Source: Sphingopyxis sp. MSC1_008
Lineage (GTDB): Bacteria; Pseudomonadota; Alphaproteobacteria; Sphingomonadales; Sphingomonadaceae
Reading direction: 5' to 3'
DNA: 64,000 bases
Assembly (NCBI RefSeq): GCF_023197165.1
Contig: NZ_JALPRD010000004.1
Location: forward strand, 1-64,000
Shown: in pieces, positions 17,172 through 26,109 of the stretch
Layout of the letters: the number at the start of each line of letters is the position of its first letter
Numbering within the stretch: position 1 is the stretch's first letter
Program-made: the position numbers and the translations under genes
The notes under the pieces: model-generated
The model's database searches: none
What the model was told of the DNA's origin: nothing
The model's input: the letters and a program-made list of their open reading frames with translations, nothing else

Positions 17172-18224
17172 ATGGGGGAATTCCGACATCATATCGCGGT
17201 CATGCTCTGCGCCGCATCGCTCGCCGGCTGCATTCCGGCGACACCCGCGCCGCCATCGCGATCCGTTCCGGCGCCAGACTTTGAGCGCCGCCCGCTCGGC
17301 GAAGCCTTGGGCGTCTACGAACGCCCGACCTGGACGCTCAAATCGGTCACGACCAACGCCGTCCGCGTAAACGCCGGGCTCTATTCGGTCCGCCCCGGCG
17401 ACACGCTCCGCACGATCGGCGAGAAGACCGGCGCGGGGTCGGAGGCGCTCGTGATCGAGAACGACCTTGTGCCGCCATACACATTGCACTTCGGACAGGA
17501 ACTCCGCGTCCCCGCCGGCCTCTATCACCGCGTCGGCGCGGGCGAGACGGGGATCGGCATCGCCGCAGCCTATGGCGTAGACTGGGGCGAGATCATCACG
17601 ATCAATGCGCTGTCGGACCCCTATATCTTGCGCGTCGGCCAGCGGCTCCGCCTGCCCAATGACGCACGCGCCATACCGCGCAGCCCGGTCGATGTCGGCG
17701 CGCGCGCCGCTGCCTTCCGCCTCAACATCGATGACATCCTGACCGGCAGCCAGCCCGCGCTCGCCGAAACGGCCCGCCCGACCGTGGGCAGCGCCACACC
17801 GCGCCAGCCGGTAACCACCGCGATCGCCGACCCCGCCACTTTCGCCGGCCGCTTCGAATGGCCGCTCAACGGCCCGATCCTTGCACGCTTCGGTCCGCTC
17901 GCGTCGGGCAAGGTCAGCGACGGGATCAACATCGCCGCCGCCGTCGGCACCCCGATCCGCGCGGCCGCGGGCGGCGTGGTCGCCTATGCGGGCGACCAGG
18001 TCGGCGTCTATGGCGGGCTGATCCTGATCAACCATGGCAGCGGCTGGGTCAGCGCTTACGGTCATGCCGGCCGGATCGACGTCAAGCGCGGTCAGAGCGT
18101 CCGCATGGGCGACGTGATCGGCCGCGCCGGCGCGACCGGGCAGGTCCAGACGTCGCAACTCCATTTCCAGCTGCGCAAAAATCGCATACCAGTCGATCCG
18201 ATGAAGCAGTTGCCGCCCCGATGA
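17172..18224 (+). CDS. NlpD-like lipoprotein with LysM and degenerate LytM domains
   Basis: Envelope protein of 350 aa. A lipobox LCAASLAGC ends near residue 18, giving a lipid-anchored protein. Two LysM-type peptidoglycan-binding repeats follow (about residues 65-115 and 118-160), then a C-terminal LytM/M23 domain. The zinc ligands are lost: SDGINIAA stands for the active HxGxDIAA, and QLHFQL for HLHFEL. Such inactive LytM proteins (NlpD, EnvC, DipM group) activate amidases during cell separation. The position after surE and the ending DPMKQLPPR also fit NlpD. The start at 17172 has AAAGGCGG upstream. The stop overlaps the next ATG. Confidence 0.85.
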   Translation: MGEFRHHIAVMLCAASLAGCIPATPAPPSRSVPAPDFERRPLGEALGVYERPTWTLKSVTTNAVRVNAGLYSVRPGDTLRTIGEKTGAGSEALVIENDLVPPYTLHFGQELRVPAGLYHRVGAGETGIGIAAAYGVDWGEIITINALSDPYILRVGQRLRLPNDARAIPRSPVDVGARAAAFRLNIDDILTGSQPALAETARPTVGSATPRQPVTTAIADPATFAGRFEWPLNGPILARFGPLASGKVSDGINIAAAVGTPIRAAAGGVVAYAGDQVGVYGGLILINHGSGWVSAYGHAGRIDVKRGQSVRMGDVIGRAGATGQVQTSQLHFQLRKNRIPVDPMKQLPPR

Positions 18225-19276
18225 GCCGTCGGCCTTCCGACAAGCTGAAAATGCCGCACATCTTTCGCCCGCTGAAGCGCGCGAGCAACTGGCCGATCTG
18301 GGCCGATGTGATTACGCGGCTCGGCGTCGCCTTTTTCCTGATCGCGATCGTCGTTCTCGTCCACTGGATCGACCGCGCGGGGCTGAAGGACAGCCACGAC
18401 GGCCAGATCAGCTTCCTCGACGTCGTGTATTTCACCATGATCTCGGTCACCACCACCGGCTTTGGCGACATCGCGCCGGTGTCCGACCGCTCGCGCCTGA
18501 TCGAAGCGGTGATCGTCACCCCGATCCGCATCATGGTGCTCTTCATTTTCGTTGGCACCGCCTATAATTTCGTCCTCAAACGCACATGGGAAAAATGGCG
18601 TATGGCCCGCATCCAGGCAAAGCTCACCAATCATTATGTCGTGCTTGGTTACGGCACCAGCGGGGCGGAGGCGGTCCGCGAACTCATCGCGCGCGGCACC
18701 GACCCCGCGTGCATCGTCGTGATCGACCAGTCGGGCCCGCGCATCCAGGCGGCCGAGGCGGTCGGCTGCAACGTGCTGCAGGGCGACGCGTCGAACGACG
18801 ACACATTGATCGACGTCCAGATCGCGAAAGCACATACGGTCCTTGTTTCGGCGGGGCGCGACGACAGTTCAATCCTCATCGTGCTCACCGTCCGTCATCT
18901 CGCCCCGAATGTGCCGATCAGCGTCGTGATCCGTGCGCAGGACAATGAACTGCTCGCGCGGCAGGCGGGTGCGACGAACGTCATCAATCCCGTCAGCTTC
19001 ACCGGTCTGCTCCTCGCCGGATCGGCGCAGGGCGAGCATGTCGCCGACTATATGGCCGACCTCGCCGCGATCGGCGGCAAGGTCCAGCTGCGCGAACGCC
19101 CGGTCCGCGCCGAGGAAATCGGCGGCAGCCTCGACCGGCTCGCGAGCGGCGGGCGCGGCCTGCGCATCTATCGCGAAGGCAAGCCCTATGGTTTCTGGGA
19201 AGACGAAGCGGGCAAGCTGCAGGCGGGCGACATGATCGTCGAGGTCGTCAATTGCGAAACCTGCGAAGCCGATTAA
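18221..19276 (+). CDS. Two-helix K+ channel with RCK (TrkA-N) domain
   Basis: Protein of 351 aa resembling MthK-type channels. TM1 is about residues 31-50. The pore loop TMISVTTTGFGDIAPVS carries the selectivity filter TTGFGD, and TM2 follows about 92-115. The cytosolic part begins with the Rossmann motif GYGTSGAEAVREL near residue 142 and continues as a TrkA-N/RCK regulatory domain. The filter is TTGFG rather than TVGYG, which still fits a K+ pathway. Its ATG overlaps the stop of the NlpD-like gene by four bases, so the two are co-expressed. Conductance and gating ligand are unknown. Confidence 0.85.
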   Translation: MSRRPSDKLKMPHIFRPLKRASNWPIWADVITRLGVAFFLIAIVVLVHWIDRAGLKDSHDGQISFLDVVYFTMISVTTTGFGDIAPVSDRSRLIEAVIVTPIRIMVLFIFVGTAYNFVLKRTWEKWRMARIQAKLTNHYVVLGYGTSGAEAVRELIARGTDPACIVVIDQSGPRIQAAEAVGCNVLQGDASNDDTLIDVQIAKAHTVLVSAGRDDSSILIVLTVRHLAPNVPISVVIRAQDNELLARQAGATNVINPVSFTGLLLAGSAQGEHVADYMADLAAIGGKVQLRERPVRAEEIGGSLDRLASGGRGLRIYREGKPYGFWEDEAGKLQAGDMIVEVVNCETCEAD

Positions 19277-19599
19277 CCGCGCCAGTAAAGCCAGCCGGCC
19301 CAGAGCCAGCCGCTAATCAGCAACGTGCCGCCAATCGGCGTCACCGCGCCGAGCCACCGCGGCCCGCCGAGCGCCATCGCATAGAGGGTGACGGCGAACA
19401 GCGCCGCGCCGACGAGCAGCATGATCGCGGGCCCGCGCGCGACGCCCATGATCGCGATCGCCGCAACCGCATGGACCAGCTGGTACAGCCCGCCGGTACG
19501 CAGCCATTCGGCCTCCTGCGGCCCCGCCGCGCCATGCGCGCCGAATGCGCCCGCTGCGACCGCAATCGCTGCCGAAATCGCCGCAAATACGCCAATCAT
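19273..19599 (-). CDS. DUF423 small membrane protein
   Basis: A 108-aa protein with four hydrophobic segments. It starts with the family hallmark AAGAFGAHG (about residues 15-23) and contains the QLVHAVAAIA and TPIGGTLLISGWLWAG segments. It belongs to DUF423, which is widespread and of unknown role. Its end overlaps the end of the K+ channel gene by four bases on the opposite strand. Confidence 0.9.
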   Translation of the reverse strand: MIGVFAAISAAIAVAAGAFGAHGAAGPQEAEWLRTGGLYQLVHAVAAIAIMGVARGPAIMLLVGAALFAVTLYAMALGGPRWLGAVTPIGGTLLISGWLWAGWLYWRG

Positions 19600-19664
19600 G
19601 CTTCACCACCCTTGCAATGCCGTGCCGATGCGGCGAGCTATAGGGCGACAGGAGGGAGAAGGCG

Positions 19665-20372
19665 ATGCCCCGCGACACCCCGCTTCCCGAGGGATTGAAG
19701 CCCCCAAGCCGCCTTGCGACGCTCGGCGAGTTGGCGCTGCCGCTCGATATGCTGCGCTACGGCCTGTCGGGCTATCAGTTGATCGGCGCCCCGCGCGGCG
19801 ATGGCCGCCCCGTCGCCCTGCTCCCCGGCTATGGCGCCAGCGAATTGTCGATGCGCCCGCTCGAAGCCTATCTCCGCCACCTCGGCTATCAGGTCCGCGA
19901 CTGGGGCATGGGCCGCAACCAGGGCCGCGTCGCCGCCGACGTCGAACGTTTCGCCACCCAAGCCGCCGAGTGGGTCAAGACCGACGGCGCGCCGCTCACG
20001 CTGATCGGCTGGAGCCTCGGCGGCGTCATCGCCCGCGAAACCGCGCGCGCCTATCCGCGCCTTGTTCGCGAGATCATCACTATGGGTACACCGATCATCG
20101 GCGGCCCCAAATATACCGCGCTCGCGCAGCGCTTCGCCGGGCGCGATTTCGATGCGATCGAGCGCGAGATTCATGCGCGCAATCTCAAGGGCCTGATCCA
20201 GCCGCTGACCGTCATCTATTCCGATCGAGACGGCATCGTCGGCCCCGACATCGCAGTCGACACCTACAACAACCACGCGCGGAACATCAAAGTCGACAGC
20301 ACGCATCTCGGCCTCGGCATCAATCCCAAGGTTTGGCGGATCGTGGCGGATACGTTGGCGGGGGAAAACTGA
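19665..20372 (+). CDS. Alpha/beta hydrolase, lipase-like
   Basis: A 235-aa alpha/beta hydrolase. The oxyanion region is LLPGYGASEL, the nucleophile elbow is G-W-S-L-G-G near residue 120, and the acid and base are likely in YSDRDGIV and DSTHLGLG. The pattern GTPIIGGPKYT resembles triacylglycerol lipases and PGAP1-like esterases. There is no signal peptide, so it is cytoplasmic. GGAGGGAGAAGG lies upstream of the ATG. The substrate is not known. Confidence 0.85.
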   Translation: MPRDTPLPEGLKPPSRLATLGELALPLDMLRYGLSGYQLIGAPRGDGRPVALLPGYGASELSMRPLEAYLRHLGYQVRDWGMGRNQGRVAADVERFATQAAEWVKTDGAPLTLIGWSLGGVIARETARAYPRLVREIITMGTPIIGGPKYTALAQRFAGRDFDAIEREIHARNLKGLIQPLTVIYSDRDGIVGPDIAVDTYNNHARNIKVDSTHLGLGINPKVWRIVADTLAGEN

Positions 20373-20391
20373 ACGGAAGCTTTTTTCCCTT

Positions 20392-20464
20392 CGTCATCCC
20401 GGACTTGATCTGGGATCCATCGCAGCGCCGGGGTCCTGGACCCCGGATCAAGTCCGGGGTGACG
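20392..20464. repeat. Dispersed hairpin repeat (CCGGACTTGATCTGGGATCC type)
   Basis: Inverted repeat bounded by CGTCA and TGACG, with left arm TCATCCCGGACTTGATCTGG and right arm CCCCGGATCAAGTCCGGGGT. It lies between the hydrolase and rimO. Confidence 0.75.
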
Positions 20465-20538
20465 AAGAAGAGCATGGGTCGTGCCAAGCATAGCCATGGT
20501 GACAAACCGCAAAAAATCGCCTATGCGCCCCGCCAATC

Positions 20539-21909
20539 ATGACAGTCAAAACCCTCCCCACCCAGCCGAAGGTCGGCATGGTTTCGCTCGGCTGCCCCAA
20601 GGCATTGGTCGACAGCGAACGGATTCTCACCAAGCTTCGCGCCGATGGCTACGGCTTGTCGCCCGATTATGCGGGCGCCGACGTCGTGCTCGTCAATACC
20701 TGCGGCTTCCTCGACTCGGCGAAGGAAGAAAGCCTCGAGGCGATCGGCGAAGCGATGGCAGAGAATGGCCGCGTCATCGTCACCGGCTGTATGGGCAACG
20801 AGGCCGAGGTCATCCGCGCGCGCTTCCCGAACGTGCTCGCGGTCACCGGCGCGCATCAATATGAGCAGGTCGTCGACGCCGTCCACGACGCCGCACCGCC
20901 GACGCAGGGCCCCTTCATCGACCTCGTCCCCGAGGGCGGGCTGAAGCTCACCCCGCGCCATTACAGCTATCTGAAGATCAGCGAAGGCTGCAACCACAGC
21001 TGCTCCTTCTGCATCATTCCCGACCTGCGCGGCAAACTCGTCAGCCGCCGCATCGACGCGGTGCTGCGCGAGGCCGAAAAGCTCGTCGCCGCGGGGACGA
21101 AGGAACTGCTGGTGATCAGCCAGGACACGTCGGCCTATGGCGTCGACATCCGCCACGACCCGCGCCAATGGCACGGCCGCGAGGTGCGCGCGCACATGAC
21201 CGACCTCGCGCGCGAACTCGGGCAACTCCAGACCAGCGAAGGCCGCGCCCCGTGGGTGCGCCTCCACTACGTCTACCCCTATCCGCACGTCGATGCGGTC
21301 ATCCCGCTGATGGCCGAAGGGCTGCTGACGCCCTATCTCGACATCCCCTTCCAGCATGCGAGCCCGAGCGTCCTCAAGCGCATGAAGCGCCCCGCGAACG
21401 AAGCGAAGGTGCTCGAACGGCTGAAGAGCTGGCGTGCGATCGCCCCCGACATTTCGATCCGTTCGAGCTTCGTCGTCGGCTTCCCCGGCGAGACCGAGGC
21501 CGATTTCCAGTATCTTCTCGACTGGCTCGACGAAGCGCAGCTCGACCGCGTCGGCGCCTTCCGCTTCGAACCCGTCGCGGGCGCGCAGGCGAATGCGCTG
21601 GGCGATCAGGTCCCCGAAGAGATCAAGGAAGAGCGCTACCAGCGCATCATGGACAAGACCGCCGCCATCAGCGCCGCGAAACTCGAAGCCAAGATCGGTC
21701 GTACGCTGCCGGTGATCATCGACGAAGTCGGTGAGGCAGACGAAGACGGCAGCATCGGCGCCACGGGACGCTCACAGGCCGACGCGCCCGAGATCGACGG
21801 CCATGTGTACCTGCGCGACGTCGCCGCAAGCCTCAAGCCCGGCGATATCGTCGACGTCGAAATCGAGGACGCCGACGAGCATGACCTGTTCGGGGCCGTG
21901 GTCGGCTGA
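20539..21909 (+). CDS. rimO: Ribosomal protein S12 methylthiotransferase
   Basis: Radical-SAM enzyme of 456 aa that adds a methylthio group to Asp89 of ribosomal protein S12. The N-terminal domain holds three cysteines for a second Fe-S cluster ([28 protein letters not shown]). The radical-SAM CxxxCxxC is CNHSCSFC near residue 152. A TRAM domain ends the protein. [12 protein letters not shown] distinguishes RimO from MiaB. The stop abuts the stop of the convergent TonB receptor gene with no base between. Confidence 0.95.
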   Translation: MTVKTLPTQPKVGMVSLGCPKALVDSERILTKLRADGYGLSPDYAGADVVLVNTCGFLDSAKEESLEAIGEAMAENGRVIVTGCMGNEAEVIRARFPNVLAVTGAHQYEQVVDAVHDAAPPTQGPFIDLVPEGGLKLTPRHYSYLKISEGCNHSCSFCIIPDLRGKLVSRRIDAVLREAEKLVAAGTKELLVISQDTSAYGVDIRHDPRQWHGREVRAHMTDLARELGQLQTSEGRAPWVRLHYVYPYPHVDAVIPLMAEGLLTPYLDIPFQHASPSVLKRMKRPANEAKVLERLKSWRAIAPDISIRSSFVVGFPGETEADFQYLLDWLDEAQLDRVGAFRFEPVAGAQANALGDQVPEEIKEERYQRIMDKTAAISAAKLEAKIGRTLPVIIDEVGEADEDGSIGATGRSQADAPEIDGHVYLRDVAASLKPGDIVDVEIEDADEHDLFGAVVG

Positions 21910-23883
21910 TCACTCCCCAAAGCGAAAGCGCACCCCCGCATTCGCCACGAACCCGTCGGTCGGCGCCCATGCGTCGACCGTCCAGCGCCCGTCGCGCGCG
22001 CGCGCGGGGAGCAGGATCGGGTCGGTACGCGTCTGCCGCACGTTCAGGATATTCTCCAGATTGACGAACAGGCTGACCTTGCCGAGCGTCATCTCGGCGA
22101 GCGCGCCCAATTCGACATAGCGTTTGCTGCGCGTGCGATAGGGATTGTCGTCGAGCGTCTGCCGACCCGTATAATAGGCTTCGAGCCCGATGCGCCCCCT
22201 GCCGTGCTGCTCCCACATCGCGACCAGACCCGCACTATGTTTCGGCGTCTGCGGAACCCTCCGCCGTCCGGTACCCGACGGCTCGGGCTCGCGCGCATCG
22301 ACAAAGACATAGCTGCCGCGCAGCGTGATGTCGTTCCAGCGGTAGCGCGCGGTCATTTCGGCCCCGCGCGTGCGCGTGACACCGGCCGCATTGATCAGGC
22401 GGACACGATCGGGCGCAATATCGCGAAGTTGAAGCCCATGGTCGATGTCCGATCCGAACAAGGTCAGGTTGGCATCGAACGGCCCGTTCGCATAGCCGAT
22501 GTCCAGCGACGCCGTATCGGCAACCTCGGCCTTCAGCCCGAGCGGTTCGAGTCGCGACAAGCCCGCTTCGTCGATCGCGTCGACGAACGGCGTCGGCGCA
22601 TAAAAGCCGCGACCAACTGACGCCCGCACGGTCCAGCGGTCGGGACGAAACAGCAGCGATAGCCGCGGGCTCAAGCGGGTCCCGAAATCGCTATGATCGT
22701 CGAGCCGCGCACTGCCCGCCAGCACCAGCAGATCGCCGATCTTCTCCTCGGCCTGCACGAACAGCGCGGGTACGGTGTAGCGATAGTCGAAGCTTTCGAA
22801 CGCTCGGTTACGATAACGGTCCGCCTGCACCGCGGCGCCCGCAATCCACGTCGTATCGCCGCCGCGTCCGCCGAGCGAAAGTTCGGCGAAAATTGTGTCG
22901 TGCCGATCATCCTCGCGGCTTGGCCCATAAAGATGCTCGTGCCGCTGCGAGGTGCCCGATGCGCGGAACTGCGCGGTGCCGACGCCTTCGACGGGCAGTT
23001 CGGCGACGATGCCACCGTCGATCCGGCGGCTGTTCTGGTTGAGCGGGAATTCGGTGACGTCGGGAACGGTGCGACCAGGCACCGTCCCGCCGCGCCGTTT
23101 TTCATCCATCGCGCCAAGTGTGATCAGCGCATTGGCGCCGTCGCCGCGGTCCCAGAACAGGCGCGGCCGCACCGTCCAGCGCTCATATTGCGCCATGTCA
23201 GCCCAGCCGTCGTCGTCGAGATCCTTGCGCGTCTGACGGTGGAAACCGCCGGTCACCGACGCACTCCAATTGCCCCCGAGCGGGGCTGCGGCATAGGCGG
23301 TGACATCCTGGCCGTCGCGTGTCGTCGCATTGAGCAGCACTTCCGCCTCGGGCGCGGCCTTGGGGCGGCGCGAGACGAGGTTGATCACGCCGGCAAGCGC
23401 CGCGGGTCCATAGAGCGCCGAGGCGGCACCCTTGATCACTTCGACCTGCCCCAGATCGGTCGGCGGGATCTGGAGCAGTCCGATCGACGATCCGCTGTAA
23501 ATGGGAAGGCCGTCGCTGAGCAGCTGCGTATAGCGGCCCGACATCCCTTGCATCCGCACTTTCGAGGCGCCGAGCCCGGGCGACACCAGCTGCACGCGTA
23601 CCCCGGGCGTTTCGGCCACCAGCATCGATATATTGCCGGGGGTCATCAGCATCTTCTCTTCGATTTCCTCGCGTCCGATTACTTCGACGCGGATCGCTTC
23701 GTCCTCCACGCGGCGCCGCGAACGCGTCGCCTGGACCAGAATCTCCTCCTCTTCCTCTGCCTCCTCTTCCATGCCTTCGGGCTGGGCGGGATCCTGTGCC
23801 CGGGCCTCGACCGCGGCAAAGGACGCAAGCGCGGTGAGCCCCGCCGCGAGCAGCGATGAACGAAGGGACAGGGGCAATGACAT
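21910..23883 (-). CDS. TonB-dependent outer-membrane receptor, probably metal-linked
   Basis: Receptor of 657 aa. A signal peptide ends about VEARAQ (residue 29) and is followed by an acidic run (EEEAEEEEE). The plug domain has TRSRRRVEDEAIRVEVIGRE, VRMQGMSGRYTQLLSDGLPI and VEVIKGAASALYGPAALAGV, then INLVSRRP. The remainder is a beta-barrel ending GVRFRFGE; the last residue is Glu rather than the usual Phe. No siderophore or vitamin riboswitch precedes it. The promoter at 23950-23980 has the layout of a MerR-family metal-responsive promoter, so I infer a role in response to a heavy metal. The substrate is not established. Confidence 0.88.
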   Translation of the reverse strand: MSLPLSLRSSLLAAGLTALASFAAVEARAQDPAQPEGMEEEAEEEEEILVQATRSRRRVEDEAIRVEVIGREEIEEKMLMTPGNISMLVAETPGVRVQLVSPGLGASKVRMQGMSGRYTQLLSDGLPIYSGSSIGLLQIPPTDLGQVEVIKGAASALYGPAALAGVINLVSRRPKAAPEAEVLLNATTRDGQDVTAYAAAPLGGNWSASVTGGFHRQTRKDLDDDGWADMAQYERWTVRPRLFWDRGDGANALITLGAMDEKRRGGTVPGRTVPDVTEFPLNQNSRRIDGGIVAELPVEGVGTAQFRASGTSQRHEHLYGPSREDDRHDTIFAELSLGGRGGDTTWIAGAAVQADRYRNRAFESFDYRYTVPALFVQAEEKIGDLLVLAGSARLDDHSDFGTRLSPRLSLLFRPDRWTVRASVGRGFYAPTPFVDAIDEAGLSRLEPLGLKAEVADTASLDIGYANGPFDANLTLFGSDIDHGLQLRDIAPDRVRLINAAGVTRTRGAEMTARYRWNDITLRGSYVFVDAREPEPSGTGRRRVPQTPKHSAGLVAMWEQHGRGRIGLEAYYTGRQTLDDNPYRTRSKRYVELGALAEMTLGKVSLFVNLENILNVRQTRTDPILLPARARDGRWTVDAWAPTDGFVANAGVRFRFGE

Positions 23884-23949
23884 GCAAACAGCTCCGGGAT
23901 TCGAATGGTTGGAGCCCGTTCCGCACCCGGAACCGGCCGCCCGGATGAC

Positions 23950-23980
23950 CCCATACGGCCTGTAGCAGCTACAGGGTCAA
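23950..23980 (-). promoter_or_regulatory. MerR-type promoter (19-bp spacer with dyad)
   Basis: On the minus strand, TTGACC (-35, 23980-23975) is followed by exactly 19 bases and then TATGGG (-10, 23955-23950). The spacer holds the dyad CCTGTAGCTGCTACAGG (23975-23959, single-base centre). A long spacer with a centred dyad is the hallmark of MerR-activated promoters, and the half-site CTGTAG/CTACAG resembles CadR/PbrR-class operators. The TonB receptor start is 66 bases downstream. Confidence 0.7.
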
Positions 23981-24093
23981 GCGTGAAAATGAGGGCCGAA
24001 GGCTTCGTCTCTTTTTCGCGCTAGCCTTTTCTGTCTGGAACGGCATCCTTCCGCCAATGTTATAAACCGGAGAGACCGCAGCAGGGGCACGGC

Positions 24094-25572
24094 ATGCGAA
24101 TGATCCAACTGGCGACCGCCGCATTATTACTGTCCGCCGCGCTCGCCGGTTGCGACCGTCAGGCCAAAGTCGAAGCGCCGCCGCGCGCGACCGACAAAGC
24201 CCCCTCCCCAACACAGAAATCGCTGATCGCGGTGCCGATTAATGCCAGCACCGCCTCGCTCAAACAGGCGCTCGAACGCGCGGTGCCGAAGACGCTGTGG
24301 ACGATCAACCAGCGCGAGCGCGCCTGCGTCCAGCCGCAGCGGGTCAAGCTGTTCGGCAAGAAGGTCAAGGTGACACCGCCGATCGCCTGCACGATCGTCG
24401 GTCAGGTGACGCGCGGGCCGCTGCGGCTGCGCGGCGAAGGGAGCGAGATCGTCGTCGATGTCCCGCTCCACGCGACTATCGCCGCGCGCGACGTCGGCGG
24501 GGTGCTGAAGGGCGAGACCGCGACGGGCGCGGCGATGGCGCATGCGCGGATCCGCATCGAACTCACCCCCGACTGGCGCACGCAGGGCAAGGCGCGCATC
24601 AGCTATGGCTGGACCAAGGCGCCGGGGATCGATTTCCTCGGGCGCCGGATCACCTTTACCGATCAGGCAGACGCGAAGCTGAAACCCGTCGTGGCGGAGG
24701 TCGAGCGCGAGGTGAACCGCGAGATCGCCAAGATCGACATCCGCAAACAGGCAGCCGACGTGTGGCGGCAGAGCTTCACATCGCTCGAACTCAACCGCGA
24801 GAATCCGCCAGTGTGGATGCGCGTGACACCGCAGCGCATCCTCTATGGCGGCTACCGGATCGATGGGCAGCGCTTGAACCTCAATCTCGGGCTCGAGGCG
24901 ATCACCGAAACCTTCGTCTCGGGACGGCCCACCGACCCCGCACCCACCCCGCTGCCACGGCTGGTCCGCGAAATCCCCAAACCGCATCTCGACGTGCGCG
25001 TGCCGGTGATCGCCGACTATGCGCAGCTCCAGCCCGTCGTCGACCGCGCGCTCGCCAAGCGGTCGAAGCGGCCTTTCGTGCTGCCGAAACTCGGCTCGAT
25101 GATAGTCAAATTCGGCAAGTCGACGATCTACGGCGCGGAGGGCGGCCGGATCGCGGTGGGGGTCGACGTGGAGGCGAAGCTGGAGATGCGATCGGGCGAG
25201 CCGACGCGCGGACGCATCTGGATGACCGCGATCCCGGCCAACAGGCCCGGATCGGCCGAGGTTCATTTCACCGACCTCGTCATCAATGGCGACACCGACG
25301 GCGTCGGCGGCGATCTCCTCATCCTCCTCGGCCGCAGCGAGGGTTTCGCGCCATTGATCGCCGACGCGCTGACGCAGAATTTCACGAACGATCTTGGCAA
25401 GCTGCAGGGCAAGATCAGGCGCGCGGTCGACGAGCGGCGCGAGGGCGCCTTTGTCATCCGTACCCGCGTCGACCGCTTCGAAACCGGCGAGATCAAGGCT
25501 TATGGCAACGGCCTCTACCTGCCGCTGCGGATGGTCGGCGGGGCCAGCGTCGATTACCGCCCGGCGCGGTGA
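24094..25572 (+). CDS. DUF4403 lipoprotein
   Basis: Protein of 492 aa with a lipoprotein signal: LLLSAALAGC places the modified Cys at residue 20. The rest is soluble, beta-rich and fits DUF4403, a periplasmic family of unknown function found in Gram-negatives. Repeated segments of the form 'R.P..IDFLGRRITFTDQADAKL' and 'YGGYRIDGQRLNLNLGLEA' suggest lipid-binding-type repeats (inference). It is divergent from the TonB receptor and separated from it by 210 bases, but the MerR-type promoter points only towards the receptor. Confidence 0.8.
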   Translation: MRMIQLATAALLLSAALAGCDRQAKVEAPPRATDKAPSPTQKSLIAVPINASTASLKQALERAVPKTLWTINQRERACVQPQRVKLFGKKVKVTPPIACTIVGQVTRGPLRLRGEGSEIVVDVPLHATIAARDVGGVLKGETATGAAMAHARIRIELTPDWRTQGKARISYGWTKAPGIDFLGRRITFTDQADAKLKPVVAEVEREVNREIAKIDIRKQAADVWRQSFTSLELNRENPPVWMRVTPQRILYGGYRIDGQRLNLNLGLEAITETFVSGRPTDPAPTPLPRLVREIPKPHLDVRVPVIADYAQLQPVVDRALAKRSKRPFVLPKLGSMIVKFGKSTIYGAEGGRIAVGVDVEAKLEMRSGEPTRGRIWMTAIPANRPGSAEVHFTDLVINGDTDGVGGDLLILLGRSEGFAPLIADALTQNFTNDLGKLQGKIRRAVDERREGAFVIRTRVDRFETGEIKAYGNGLYLPLRMVGGASVDYRPAR

Positions 25573-25576
25573 CCGG

Positions 25577-26038
25577 TCAGCGGCGGGTAAAATCCATCGT
25601 CCAGTTCACTTCCCAGCTTTCGCCGCCGTCGGCCGACATCGCCTGCTCCCAGCGCGGCGTCGCGGTGTCGGTGCCGCTCCAGATGAAGCGCAACCGGATC
25701 GGCCGCTCGCCGAGCATGTCGTCGGCATAGAAGTGGCCGACGCCATCCTCGAACCGCCCGATAACCGGGACGTCGAGCGCATGCGGGCTGCGCGCATCGA
25801 GCCACCAGATCGCCCAGCTGCCTTGCGCCGGGTCATAGGATCGCAGCGCGATCGCGCGATAGGTTCCGCCGGGGATATGGAGGACATTGTCCTCGACATT
25901 GCCGTCGCCGCCCAGGATCGGGCGCATGTCGGAGGTTCCGTCGAATTCTTCCCATTCGTCGCAACCGGCAAGCCGCTGTTTCAGCCGGCGGTGCTTCACC
26001 TGCCAGCTGCCGATCTGGAAATCGAAATCACCGGCCAT
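25577..26038 (-). CDS. Conserved small beta-rich protein (DUF1579-like)
   Basis: A 153-aa soluble protein starting MAGDFDFQIGSWQVKHRRLK, rich in Trp and Asp. 'DFDFxIGSWxVxHRRLKxRL' and 'GGDGNVEDN...YDPAQGSWAIWWLD' fit a lipocalin/DUF1579-like beta-barrel seen in many proteobacteria. No enzymatic motif is visible. AAGGGGAGCG lies before the ATG. It reads towards the DUF4403 gene, with four bases between the two ends. Confidence 0.65.
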   Translation of the reverse strand: MAGDFDFQIGSWQVKHRRLKQRLAGCDEWEEFDGTSDMRPILGGDGNVEDNVLHIPGGTYRAIALRSYDPAQGSWAIWWLDARSPHALDVPVIGRFEDGVGHFYADDMLGERPIRLRFIWSGTDTATPRWEQAMSADGGESWEVNWTMDFTRR

Positions 26039-26109
26039 CGTGCGCGCTCCCCTTTATCACCGAGAGAGCGTTCTTATTACGTTCTCATTCGAACGCAACC
26101 CCGCTCCGC

